Origin: Deltaproteobacteria bacterium
GTDB taxonomy: Bacteria > Desulfobacterota > Desulfobacteria > Desulfobacterales > Desulfosarcinaceae
DNA length: 64,000 nt
Assembly: GCA_021824175.1 (NCBI GenBank)
Contig: JAKALP010000017.1
Coordinates: forward strand, 1-64,000
Direction: 5' to 3'
The notes under the pieces are model-generated. The model worked only from the letters and a program-made list of their open reading frames with translations. It had not been told where the DNA came from and ran no database searches. Every line of letters starts with the position of its first letter. Position 1 is the first letter of the stretch. Shown one piece after another: positions 8,364 through 16,764 of the stretch. The position numbers were made by a program, and so were the translations under genes.

Positions 8364-9266
8364 ATGAAAAAAACAGTCATTTTGTTGTTGGTTTTAAGCG
8401 TAATCGGGTTGATCAGCTATGCTTGCGATACGGGCACCAGTGAAACGCCTACTCTTGGGGCCAGCGTTTGCACCAAGTCCATTTCAGGCATCGGCAGCAC
8501 CTCAGCGGCCAAACTTTATTATCCCTGTACCATTAACGGTACTGTGGGCGCCACCACTTTGGCCGGCGGTTATACAGAGACCTTGAACAACGTCGACTGG
8601 TTGTCCCAGGCCGTAGCGTCCGCCGGCTATGTAGTGTTGGCTTATACGCCCACCAATACCCTCGGCATGGTCAGTCAGTGGCGCGATGCCCATAAAAACT
8701 GCATCTCCAAACTCAAGAGCCTCAATACGAGCGACGCCAACGTCAAAGGCAAAATCAACACCAGCAAACTCCAGGTAAGCGGTCACTCCAAGGGCGGTGG
8801 CGGTGCTTTGTGGGCCGCAGCCCAATTGACCACCCAGTTGAGAACCGCTGTCCCCTTGGCCCCCTATCAAGAACAATTCGCCAATAGCGCGCTGAGCACC
8901 ATCAAGGCCGCCACCTTTATCGAAGCCGGCGGCGGCGATACCCTGGCCACCAATGCCATGACTCGCGGCGAATATAACGCGTTGCCCACCAGCATTTCAC
9001 GTAAGTACTTAGAATATAACGGTTATGGACACATGGCCTGGTCATATGCCACGGGAGCTGATGCGGCCAGAATGTCCGGCGACATGATTGCCTGGATGAA
9101 ATATTATATGGATGGTGATACCTCTCAAAAGAGCATCATTGCCAACCAGTCCGGCACCACCAATTTCAACTGGGTGGATAAAGGCGCTCCCAGCTCCAGC
9201 AGCTCGAGCACCAGCAGCACCACCAGCAGCACAAGCAGCACAAGCTCGAGCAGCGGATGCAATTAA
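8364..9266 (+). CDS. PETase/cutinase-like lipoprotein hydrolase, paralogue B
   Basis: The 300-residue protein starts at the MKK after an AAGGGAGGG ribosome site; the longer frame from 8322 lacks one. Cys21 in LISYACDTG is the probable lipobox Cys. The catalytic set is Ser142 (GHSKGGGG), Asp192 (GGGDT) and His223 (YGHMAW). It is very close to paralogue A across the leader and the first 60 mature residues, but differs in the specificity loops (for example AGGYTETLNNVDWLSQ) and has Val-Ser instead of Thr-Cys before GHSKGG. Its tail is the longest of the set: about 23 Ser/Thr after WVDKGAP, ending in GCN. A CCCG-type terminator follows. The function is inferred as extracytoplasmic ester hydrolysis. 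Confidence 0.8.
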   Translation: MKKTVILLLVLSVIGLISYACDTGTSETPTLGASVCTKSISGIGSTSAAKLYYPCTINGTVGATTLAGGYTETLNNVDWLSQAVASAGYVVLAYTPTNTLGMVSQWRDAHKNCISKLKSLNTSDANVKGKINTSKLQVSGHSKGGGGALWAAAQLTTQLRTAVPLAPYQEQFANSALSTIKAATFIEAGGGDTLATNAMTRGEYNALPTSISRKYLEYNGYGHMAWSYATGADAARMSGDMIAWMKYYMDGDTSQKSIIANQSGTTNFNWVDKGAPSSSSSSTSSTTSSTSSTSSSSGCN

Positions 9267-9316
9267 TAACAGATAACCATTAGATTGCCTTTGTGGCTTT
9301 CGTTTGAAAAACGATA

Positions 9317-9361
9317 AGACCCGAACCGGCTGCAAGCGCGGTTCGGGTCTCCCTTTTTTTT
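9317..9361 (+). terminator. Intrinsic terminator after paralogue B
   Basis: AGACCCGAACCG pairs perfectly with CGGTTCGGGTCT across a 10-base loop and is followed by CCC and eight T. Confidence 0.9.
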
Positions 9362-9878
9362 GAATTCATGGACTGCCCGTTATTAAATAGCTCGGGGCAC
9401 CACACGCCGACCAATTTTATATTTTACTGTTATGCAACGAAATACATTTTGACAAAAGGTCCGTCAACCTACTCGCAACCTGCCTCCATAAATGCGGCAA
9501 GTCCCTTAATAAGGTTTTGAACACATCAATTTTGGGATTTTCCCCAATTGATACCTCGCGGCCCAAATTGTATATTGCGGACAAAAGCTATTATTTGTTC
9601 GCGCCGAAACAATATAGCATTTTAGATCGATAGCACCACCAATAGCACTTCAAGCACTCTTTGGCGCCTGATTTAATTGATGGTGATCTCGCACTCAAAA
9701 TGCAAGGACAGGGGGGAAATGCCGTTGGAAGGGTGGCATGTTCCTCGGATTGGAGTTAACCAATTAGGCAAAGGAGGATAAAACATCATTATCATTCATG
9801 TTTTTGGCCGCGATCCATTCGATCTTACTTCATTCATCTAATCATTCATCGTAATTACGGGAGGGAGGCAAACGTATC
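9362..9878. other. Intergenic stretch upstream of paralogue C
   Basis: About 500 AT-rich bases with no supported gene. The only clear element is the GGGAGGGAGG ribosome site at its end, shared by all paralogues of the cluster. No convincing promoter could be chosen. Confidence 0.5.
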
Positions 9879-10736
9879 ATGAAAAAAGCATTTACTTTGG
9901 CATTGGCTATTTGTGTGATCGGTTTAATTGCTTACGCGTGCGACGGCGGCAGCACCGGCACCCTGTGCACCAGGAACATTTCCGGCGTGAGCAGCACTTC
10001 GGAAGCCAAGCTCTATTATCCCTGCACCATCACAGGTTCGGTGGGCGCAACCTCTATGTCCAGCGGCTATACCGGCACCTTAAGCGCCATCGAGTGGATG
10101 TCCAACCAAGTTGCAAACGCCGGTTTCGTTGTTCTGGCCTTTACGCCATCCAACACCCTAGGCATGGTGAGTCTGTGGCGGGATGCGCACAAGGCATGTA
10201 TCTCCAAGCTGAAGGACCTCAACAGCAATGACGCCACTTTGCGAGGAAAAATCAATACCAGCAAACTCTCCACCTGCGGTCATTCCAAAGGTGGTGGCGG
10301 TTCATTATGGGCCTCTTCCCAGTTGACCACCCAATTAAAGACCACCATCGGCCTGGCGCCCTATGAAGAAGGATTCTCAGACAGCGCTCTGCGCACCATC
10401 ACGGCCGCCACTTTCATCGAGGCCGGTGCCGGCGACACCCTGGCCAACAACTCCATGACCCGTGGTGAGTACAGTGGGTTGTCTACCAGCATCTCCCGGA
10501 AATATGTGGAGTACACCGGTTATGACCACATGGCATGGGCCAGTGCCACGGGCGCACGCGCGGACAAAATGGCTGGCGACGCCATCGCCTGGATGAAATA
10601 TTACCTGAACGGAGATACTTCTCAAAAAAGCATCATCGCCGATCAATCCGGCACCTCCCGTTTTGAGTGGGTGGATATGAGCGGCGGCAGCTCCAGCAGC
10701 AGCTCCAGCAGCAGCTCCAGCAGTGGCTGCAACTAG
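9879..10736 (+). CDS. PETase/cutinase-like lipoprotein hydrolase, paralogue C
   Basis: The 285-residue product has a leader ending LIAYAC (Cys21), a hydrolase core with Ser136 (CGHSKGGGG), Asp186 (GAGDT) and His217 (YDHMAW), and the AWMKYYLNGDT helix. The core is nearest to paralogue A: SSGYTGTLSAIEWMS and APYEEGF are shared, although A is in the opposite orientation 2.5 kb away. The tail is pure Ser after WVDMSGG, encoded by a 12-base unit AGCTCCAGCAGC repeated almost exactly, then GCN. Such a repeat could vary in length by slippage. A GGGAGGGAGG ribosome site precedes the start and a terminator follows. The substrate is unknown. Confidence 0.8.
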   Translation: MKKAFTLALAICVIGLIAYACDGGSTGTLCTRNISGVSSTSEAKLYYPCTITGSVGATSMSSGYTGTLSAIEWMSNQVANAGFVVLAFTPSNTLGMVSLWRDAHKACISKLKDLNSNDATLRGKINTSKLSTCGHSKGGGGSLWASSQLTTQLKTTIGLAPYEEGFSDSALRTITAATFIEAGAGDTLANNSMTRGEYSGLSTSISRKYVEYTGYDHMAWASATGARADKMAGDAIAWMKYYLNGDTSQKSIIADQSGTSRFEWVDMSGGSSSSSSSSSSSSGCN

Positions 10737-10803
10737 CCAACTTTATTAAATAACCTGCTTAATAGAAGCAGAGCCAACCGTTACAACCTGTTAGTAAATT
10801 GAC

Positions 10804-10841
10804 AAACCCGGACCGCAAATCCAAGCGGTTCGGGTTTTTTT
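10804..10841 (+). terminator. Intrinsic terminator after paralogue C
   Basis: AAACCCGGACCGC pairs with GCGGTTCGGGTTT (one mismatch) and runs into seven T. Confidence 0.9.
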
Positions 10842-11258
10842 GGTGGGCAATCTTTCCGGCCTATCGACTTGAATTGGGGATATGACTGACTCATAATTAG
10901 GGGTTTTACTAATTGACCAATTTTAAATAATGTCTTATTCAACTTCATACATCACAATTTGTCCTGTTTTATACTTTTTTAGAATTTTACCAATAATCGA
11001 TCATGATAACGATTTTTTATTTGCTCTATTGAACACCAATAATGCGCGCTCATTGTTTCGTGTCATAAATTGAAACAGACCTCAGAGGAAAAAGACAAAA
11101 CATGGCTTGCGACCCGAGCCACCGCCGCTGCTATTGTGGGTGCGCCTTTAAAGACAATAGGGGGTGAAGCCGAGTCAATTCGAGGCTCCAAGCACTAGGA
11201 TTGATCCTCGGTTCGATATTTTATCAAGCACCTATTCAAACCAGGGAGGGAGAAAATC
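10842..11258. other. Intergenic stretch upstream of paralogue D
   Basis: About 420 AT-rich bases without a supported gene. A GGGAGGGAG ribosome site closes it. An open frame beginning at 11201 is a shadow of paralogue D. Confidence 0.5.
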
Positions 11259-12128
11259 ATGAAGAAAGCTATTACTTTATTGATGGCATTAACTGTGATC
11301 GCGTTAATCGGTTATGCTTGCGACAGTGGCTCCGGCAGCGGTGTTTGCACCGCCTCCGGCGGAAGCGTGAGTGGCACCTCCGATACACGGCTCTATTACC
11401 CCTGCAATATCTCGGCGCCCACTGGTGCCACCACCATGACCAGCGGCTATACGGGAACCTTAAGCCAAGTGAGTTGGCTGTCCGAACGACTTGCGGCCGA
11501 AGGTTTTGTAGTTCTGGCCTTTACACCCAGCAACACTCTTGGCATGGTGAGCGGCTGGCGCGATGCGCATAAAAACTCCATTGCCCGGCTCAAGACCATC
11601 AATAGCGGCAGCGGGACCTTGCAGGGCAAAATCAACACCTCCAAGCTCCAGACCTGCGGCCACTCCAAGGGCGGCGGTGGCTCGTTGTGGGCTTCATCCC
11701 AGTTGACCACCCAGCTCAGAACCACGGTGGGCATGGCCCCGTGGCAGGAAGAATTCTCCGACAGCACCCTGCGCTCCATCACCGCCGCCACGCTGATTCA
11801 GGCCGGCTCCGGCGACACCCTGGCCACCGGCAGCATGACGCGCGGGGAGTATAACGCCCTGGGCAACATCTCCAAGGCCTATTTTGTTTATAGTGGTTTG
11901 AGCCATATGGCTTGGGCTTCGGCCAGCGGCAGCACGGCCACCACCTTGGCCAACGGCATTATCGCTTGGATGCGCTACTATATGGACGGCAACACTTCCT
12001 ACAAGAGCACTATCTCGAGTTCTTCGGGCAAGACCACCAACATCTGGGTGGATCTGGGCCCTGGCGGCGGCTCAAGCAGCAGCTCCTCCACCTCCAGCAG
12101 CACCAGCAGCAGTGGCGGATGCAACTAA
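11259..12128 (+). CDS. PETase/cutinase-like lipoprotein hydrolase, paralogue D
   Basis: The 289-residue product keeps the family plan: leader with LIGYAC (Cys21), Ser136 (CGHSKGGGG), Asp186 (GSGDT), His216 (LSHMAW), AWMRYYMDGNT helix and a Ser/Thr tail ending SSGGCN. It differs from A-C in the loop after the oxyanion segment and has APWQEEF in place of APYEEGF. APW at that place is closer to known PET hydrolases (AAPW) and is also found in the distant paralogue F. The Ser-rich tail is preceded by GPGGG. A GGGAGGGAG ribosome site and a downstream terminator make it a separate transcription unit. Confidence 0.8.
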   Translation: MKKAITLLMALTVIALIGYACDSGSGSGVCTASGGSVSGTSDTRLYYPCNISAPTGATTMTSGYTGTLSQVSWLSERLAAEGFVVLAFTPSNTLGMVSGWRDAHKNSIARLKTINSGSGTLQGKINTSKLQTCGHSKGGGGSLWASSQLTTQLRTTVGMAPWQEEFSDSTLRSITAATLIQAGSGDTLATGSMTRGEYNALGNISKAYFVYSGLSHMAWASASGSTATTLANGIIAWMRYYMDGNTSYKSTISSSSGKTTNIWVDLGPGGGSSSSSSTSSSTSSSGGCN

Positions 12129-12189
12129 AGTGATTAAGACACGGTTGGAGATATGATCGCCAACGTCTTTTGATCTTGCACTGCCTTAT

Positions 12190-12230
12190 AAAAATCCCGA
12201 CCTGGTGATGATCCCGGTTCGGGATTTTTA
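12190..12230 (+). terminator. Intrinsic terminator after paralogue D
   Basis: AAAAATCCCGACC pairs with GGTTCGGGATTTTT over a 13-base loop, with T residues on the 3' side and A residues on the 5' side, so it could work in both directions. Confidence 0.85.
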
Positions 12231-12394
12231 TTTGAATGCGTAGATCAAACCATCTACATATGGCCATTCTTAATTTGGATTATAAAACCGAAGCATTCAA
12301 ATTATCTCAAAATATAGATTTTGGTTCAAAATCGTTCCGGTGTAACCGCCAGCTGAAATCGGAAGTCGGAGACAGATTTTGAACCGGAGATACA

Positions 12395-13708
12395 CTATGG
12401 ATTGATCCGAAAGACGCCGTCTTCCGCAATCCATGTTTTGGGATAATCTGGGCCATAAATTTCTTCCGGAGGAACTTCTGTAGAGCCTCCCGAGTCCTTT
12501 AAATCTTTGCTGACCGAGTAGACAATCCCCTTGGCTGGGTTATAGCGGAAAGGCTTGCCGTCGAAGGGATCTATTGGCACACTTGAGAGATAAGTGGGGC
12601 ATAGCTCGTCCAGCTGCGAAGGCAGTTTTCCATTTTCCTTCTCAAATAGCTTCAGAGCTACAATTAATTGCGTGGCTCTTATTGAGCCATCCATTTGGCA
12701 CTTGCCTTCGAGGTATGTGTCGATTTCCGGTGTGGTAAAAGCGTAAAAAATTCGTCCGACCACATTGGGCCGGCAATAGTAATACCACATGCTTTGTTTT
12801 TGCAGTCCGAAGTAATCGGTTAAATCATAGATCTTCATCTCAGCATAGTTCAAAGAGGCATTGTGGATGGTATCCCGGTATAGTCCGGCCAGCTTTTGCT
12901 TAGTCTCATTCTCTTTGAAGATGTAAGCAGGGAACCAGGTGGTTTTGCGGATGAAGTAAATCATCAGAGAAGTATCAGGGAAAGCCTGTTCGACATTCTT
13001 GCCGCTGGCTCTGAACCCGTCAATTTGATGGGCGACCTTCTGGAACTTAAATTGAAATGCCCGCTTAAGCCCTGGCGCCAAGGGCTTTAAGGCGGCCAGC
13101 GCTTTGGCCAACAGGAGTAAATCATCTTTTGAGATCGCTTCCGTACGTGCCAAGTCGCCAGCCTGGTTAAGCCCGAGCTGCAATATTTTTAGGCTGGGAC
13201 TGAAGTCCGCAATATTTTGCGTATTTGGATGCAATAGATCTCCAAAGCGCAGTAGTGAAACGGTTGCGTGAACACTTTGGCTAAGCTGGCCGACATGCCG
13301 GCTATGCACTGCCTGCACCCCTAGTAATACCGCTATCTGATACCACTGCTGAATGTACGCTGGTTCTTCCAATAATGGGGGTTGACATTGGTCGAGGGCC
13401 AGTGCTTGATCGATCAATGGAAAGGCCTGTTCGTTTTTCTGCAATAGTTCGGCAATTAATGTATCATAGATCATCTTGCCTTCGATGTAGTCAACGATGA
13501 TGTTAAAATCCGACGGCAAGGTGATCGCGCCAGCGGCGGCGGATAAACGACCGAAAGCGTTTTGATCTTCGGGAATCAGCTGCTTTTCAGGCATGAGATC
13601 CGAAATGTCGGGTGCGGCGATATCGCGCCCACCGATCGTCAACGTCAGCAAAAGGGCGGCCAAGCCAAGAACCAGAAGGATGCATAGAATCTTTACTGTC
13701 TTTTTCAT
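12395..13708 (-). CDS. Membrane-anchored protein of unknown function with GspG-like C-terminal motif
   Basis: The 437-residue product starts at MKKTVK, with GGAGA 13 bases upstream; the longer frame to 13753 lacks a good site. One N-terminal hydrophobic segment (ILCILLVLGLAALLLTLTIG) anchors an otherwise helical, extracytoplasmic body. Near the C-terminus, FEKENGKLPSQLDELCPTYL followed by SSVPIDPFDGKPFRYNP resembles the tail region of pseudopilin-like proteins (the 'YLSSVPxDPFDGKPxxY' pattern), which is also seen in long uncharacterised proteins of Planctomycetes and Verrucomicrobia. No catalytic motif was seen. It lies convergent to paralogue D and has its own promoter region. Function is unknown. 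Confidence 0.6.
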   Translation of the reverse strand: MKKTVKILCILLVLGLAALLLTLTIGGRDIAAPDISDLMPEKQLIPEDQNAFGRLSAAAGAITLPSDFNIIVDYIEGKMIYDTLIAELLQKNEQAFPLIDQALALDQCQPPLLEEPAYIQQWYQIAVLLGVQAVHSRHVGQLSQSVHATVSLLRFGDLLHPNTQNIADFSPSLKILQLGLNQAGDLARTEAISKDDLLLLAKALAALKPLAPGLKRAFQFKFQKVAHQIDGFRASGKNVEQAFPDTSLMIYFIRKTTWFPAYIFKENETKQKLAGLYRDTIHNASLNYAEMKIYDLTDYFGLQKQSMWYYYCRPNVVGRIFYAFTTPEIDTYLEGKCQMDGSIRATQLIVALKLFEKENGKLPSQLDELCPTYLSSVPIDPFDGKPFRYNPAKGIVYSVSKDLKDSGGSTEVPPEEIYGPDYPKTWIAEDGVFRINP

Positions 13709-14087
13709 GGTGCGCCAAAGTCTCCAAATAATAGTAAATAGCAATCGGAACAAGCCATACAGATGATTTGTGGCACGGTCATGCGCAATATCTCCAATGA
13801 ATCATTGCGATTGTCAAATACTTTAAACCAGCAGGACATTTTCATACTACGGGTTCCACGACAGGCAGGGATTTCACTCCATGGGACACAGGAATTCCCC
13901 CAAAAATCTCTTGGAGTTTTCATGCTTTAATACACGATGTTTGATTCTTAGGCCCAAAGATTGTATAGCATCGCATTAACTCGCGCCACTTGAGGGGCCG
14001 GCACAGAGGACCCAACGAGCGCTTGAGTGGATGCTTCAAGAACCAACCGCGAAGGATTAAGCTGAGCCTAATGGGGACGCGGCGGCT
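13709..14087. other. Divergent promoter region, no gene seen
   Basis: This gap between the membrane-anchored protein gene and the first radical SAM gene holds only short overlapping open frames without ribosome sites. It must contain the promoters of both transcription units. No palindrome strong enough to call was found. Confidence 0.4.
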
Positions 14088-15479
14088 ATGAAAACGATTT
14101 TGTTTATCTACAAATATGAATACTTGGAACCGCTGGGGATCATGTCTCTGGCGGCATTTCTCCAGGCCCACGGGCATCGCTGTGAATTTTTAGATCTTGC
14201 GTTTGAAAAGGATCTACTGCGCGCGGTGCAACCGATTAACCCCGATATTATCGCATATTCAATAACCACCGGCCGTCACCCATTTTATCAAAAACTAAAC
14301 CTCCAGCTTAAAAAAAATTTCAATTTTCTTTCGGTCTTTGGCGGTCCGCATGCCACCTTTTTCCCCGATTTTATCCAAGAGCAGGGCGTGGATGTGATCT
14401 GCCGAGGGGAAGGTGAAGGTGCTTTGCTCGACCTGGCCAATGCCCTGGATTCGGGAAACAATTTTCACGCTATCCCCAACCTGTGGATCAAGTCCGGTTC
14501 AATGATTCATAAGAATCCCCTGAGGCCATTAATCGCAGACCTGGACGCCCTCCCGTTTGCGGCGCGTGACCTGGTCAACAAGTACGAACCATATGCCAAA
14601 CTGCACCGGCGCATGATTTTGACGGGCCGGGGGTGCCCCTTCAAATGCAGCTATTGCTTCAATCATTCGTTTCACGATCTCTATAAAGGCAAGGGACGCC
14701 TGGTGCGCAAACGGAGCGTGGACCATGTAATCCGGGAACTCCAGCAAGTACGAGATCAGGATAGGCCCAGACGCTTTCAATTCGTGGATGACACATTTAT
14801 TCTCGATCACGATTGGTGCTTTGAATTCCTTGAGCGCTATAAAACTGAAATCGGATTGCCTTTCATTGTCTATTCGCGGGTTAATTTGGTTAACGATGAA
14901 ATAGTGCGTCGCCTCAAAGATGCGGGCTGTGTCACCATTTTATATGCCATTGAAAGCGGCAATGACCACATCCGCAACGACATACTCAAACGCAATATCA
15001 GCCGTGAGCAGATCCTCGGAGCCGCGAAAATCTTCAGAAAGTATGGGTTAAGAACATATGCCCAAAACATGGTGGGGCTGCCCGGCGAAAGTATGCCCGC
15101 GGCCATGGATACGCTGGAGCTGAACATCGCCTGCCGTCCGGACTATGCCTGGAATTCAATTTTTCAGCCCTATCCGATGACCGATCTATATCAATACTGC
15201 AAAGACAATGGCTACTTGACCAACGAAACAATTGACGAAACCTTTTATAAAAAAAGCGTTCTCAATATCCCCCATCGCAAGTACGTGCCCAGGTTTCACC
15301 ATTTGTTTCCATTGGCTGTCTCCATGCCCATCATCAAGTTCCTTCTGCCTGTTCTGCTAAGACTGCCCCTGACTACGCTATATTACTACCTTTGGCATGC
15401 ACACCGGGCTTATGCTTACTTCTTCAAGGTGAACTGGATCGACTGGTCGGAATTGCTCATCCGTAAAAGAAAACGGTAA
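14088..15479 (+). CDS. Cobalamin-type (B12-binding) radical SAM protein
   Basis: The 463-residue protein has an N-terminal Rossmann-like cobalamin-binding domain (residues 1-140; MKTILFIYKYEYLEPLGIMS, then FGGPHATFFPDFIQ near 87-100) and a radical SAM core. The cluster motif GRGCPFKCSYCFNHSF places Cys183, Cys187 and Cys190 for the 4Fe-4S cluster. A hydrophobic C-terminal stretch (IIKFLLPVLLRLPLTTLYYYL) suggests membrane association. Enzymes of this class methylate unreactive carbons or make C-C bonds in lipids and antibiotics, for instance hopanoid methylation and bacteriochlorophyll tailoring. The gene is followed 10 bases later by a methyltransferase gene. A lipid or isoprenoid substrate is an inference from context and the hydrophobic tail. 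Confidence 0.8.
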   Translation: MKTILFIYKYEYLEPLGIMSLAAFLQAHGHRCEFLDLAFEKDLLRAVQPINPDIIAYSITTGRHPFYQKLNLQLKKNFNFLSVFGGPHATFFPDFIQEQGVDVICRGEGEGALLDLANALDSGNNFHAIPNLWIKSGSMIHKNPLRPLIADLDALPFAARDLVNKYEPYAKLHRRMILTGRGCPFKCSYCFNHSFHDLYKGKGRLVRKRSVDHVIRELQQVRDQDRPRRFQFVDDTFILDHDWCFEFLERYKTEIGLPFIVYSRVNLVNDEIVRRLKDAGCVTILYAIESGNDHIRNDILKRNISREQILGAAKIFRKYGLRTYAQNMVGLPGESMPAAMDTLELNIACRPDYAWNSIFQPYPMTDLYQYCKDNGYLTNETIDETFYKKSVLNIPHRKYVPRFHHLFPLAVSMPIIKFLLPVLLRLPLTTLYYYLWHAHRAYAYFFKVNWIDWSELLIRKRKR

Positions 15480-15489
15480 GGAAAGACGA

Positions 15490-16170
15490 ATGGGCGATCG
15501 AATCCAAATGCTTCGCGATGAATACCGGATTCGCTTTGCGAAAATGACAACGTATCGCAATGCGGTGTGGAAAATACTTTGCGATTACTATTTCAGCAGA
15601 TTTATCCCCACCGACGCCCAGGTGTTGGACCTGGGTTCGGGCTGGGGCGAATTTATCAACCACATCCAGGCCGCCCAAAAATATGCCATGGATCTGAACC
15701 CTGATTCGGCTAAATATCTGAACGCTGGAATTCAGTTTCTGCAGCAGGATTGCTCACAACCCTGGGAACTGCCGGCACAGACCGTAGATATAGTCTTTAC
15801 TAGCAATTTCATTGAACACCTCTCGGACAAAGGACAGGTGGAGCGCGCCATTGCGGAAGCATATCGATGTTTGAAACCAAACGGCCGTTTGATTGCCATG
15901 GGTCCAAATATCAAATACGCCCCTGGGGCCTATTGGGACTTTTGGGATCATTTTATTCCGATTACCGAATTGTCTCTATGTGAATTGCTCAAAATGCAAA
16001 GGTTTGATATTCAAATGAGCATTGGGCGCTTTGTGCCCTACTCCATGTCCACCGGAATAGCCCCGCCGCTGTTTATGCTGAAATGGTATTTAAATTTGCC
16101 GCTGCTCTGGCCATTGTTCGGAAAACAGTTTCTGGTTGTTGGCCGAAAAAGTAGGCCCTCGGCATCTTAG
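15490..16170 (+). CDS. Class I SAM-dependent methyltransferase
   Basis: The 226-residue protein has the SAM-binding motif I VLDLGSGWGEF (residues about 43-53), an acidic loop at AMDLNPDS, motif TVDIVFTSNFIEHL, and a post-motif CLKPNGRLIAMGPNIKY typical of Methyltransf_11/23 proteins. There is no signal peptide; a hydrophobic C-terminal patch could dock to the membrane. It is the second gene of the radical SAM unit, 10 bases after the previous stop. A sugar or lipid acceptor is likely from context only. Confidence 0.75.
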   Translation: MGDRIQMLRDEYRIRFAKMTTYRNAVWKILCDYYFSRFIPTDAQVLDLGSGWGEFINHIQAAQKYAMDLNPDSAKYLNAGIQFLQQDCSQPWELPAQTVDIVFTSNFIEHLSDKGQVERAIAEAYRCLKPNGRLIAMGPNIKYAPGAYWDFWDHFIPITELSLCELLKMQRFDIQMSIGRFVPYSMSTGIAPPLFMLKWYLNLPLLWPLFGKQFLVVGRKSRPSAS

Positions 16171-16764
16171 AAAATTGTAGCGGGCTTCATTGACTTACTT
16201 TTCAAAACCGGTCAGATCAAATTTTCACTTTTGATGGTAAAAACCCTAATATCAATATTCCGATTTTACCAAGGCGCCATCCGGCGTTTTCTGTTACGAT
16301 AGAAGAACTCCTAATAGCAAAAGCGCTTCTCTCCCTACCATTGTAAATCCCCATTGCGGCCAAGGAAAAACTTGAGATTCTGTGGGCTTTTGATATAATG
16401 AATTCACATCCTGAGGCGCCGAAAAAGTAGACGCCCACTGCATCTATGCTTTGTTGAACGGCATCAGGATAGCGGGAGAAATGATCCAAAATCCCGCGCA
16501 CTGGAGAGAGAGTAAAACGCATCCCCCCCGCGGTTTTGGTATCCGATGGCCCATGATCCAACCATTAGGGTGCCGGATTTTAAAAGAGCCGTTCTCCCTG
16601 AAGCAGCCATACGGGAGGCTCTGCAAAAGTACTTTTGCGTTTTACCGCGACCACACCAGCGACCGTTAAACAATTGGAAGGGGCAGGCAGATTTTACTGA
16701 ATACGATCTGCCCTGGCCTGACACATTTTGAATTTGTTGTCTTCGTTTCGAAGGATTGAACGGG
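16171..16764. other. Intergenic stretch with a candidate promoter
   Basis: Nearly 600 bases separate the methyltransferase from the second radical SAM gene. Short open frames on both strands overlap each other and lack ribosome sites. The promoter at 16372-16399 is the only element I would call; it would give a leader of roughly 360 bases. Confidence 0.4.
16372..16399 (+). promoter_or_regulatory. Candidate sigma-70 promoter for the second radical SAM unit
   Basis: TTGAGA at 16372-16377 and TATAAT at 16394-16399 are separated by 16 bases. The -10 box is a perfect consensus. The first downstream gene starts at 16765. Confidence 0.5.

Noticed and set aside
16217-16561. A 114-codon minus-strand frame between the methyltransferase and the second radical SAM gene
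   Set aside because: No ribosome site or motif, and overlapped by equally long frames on the other strand and by a good promoter.
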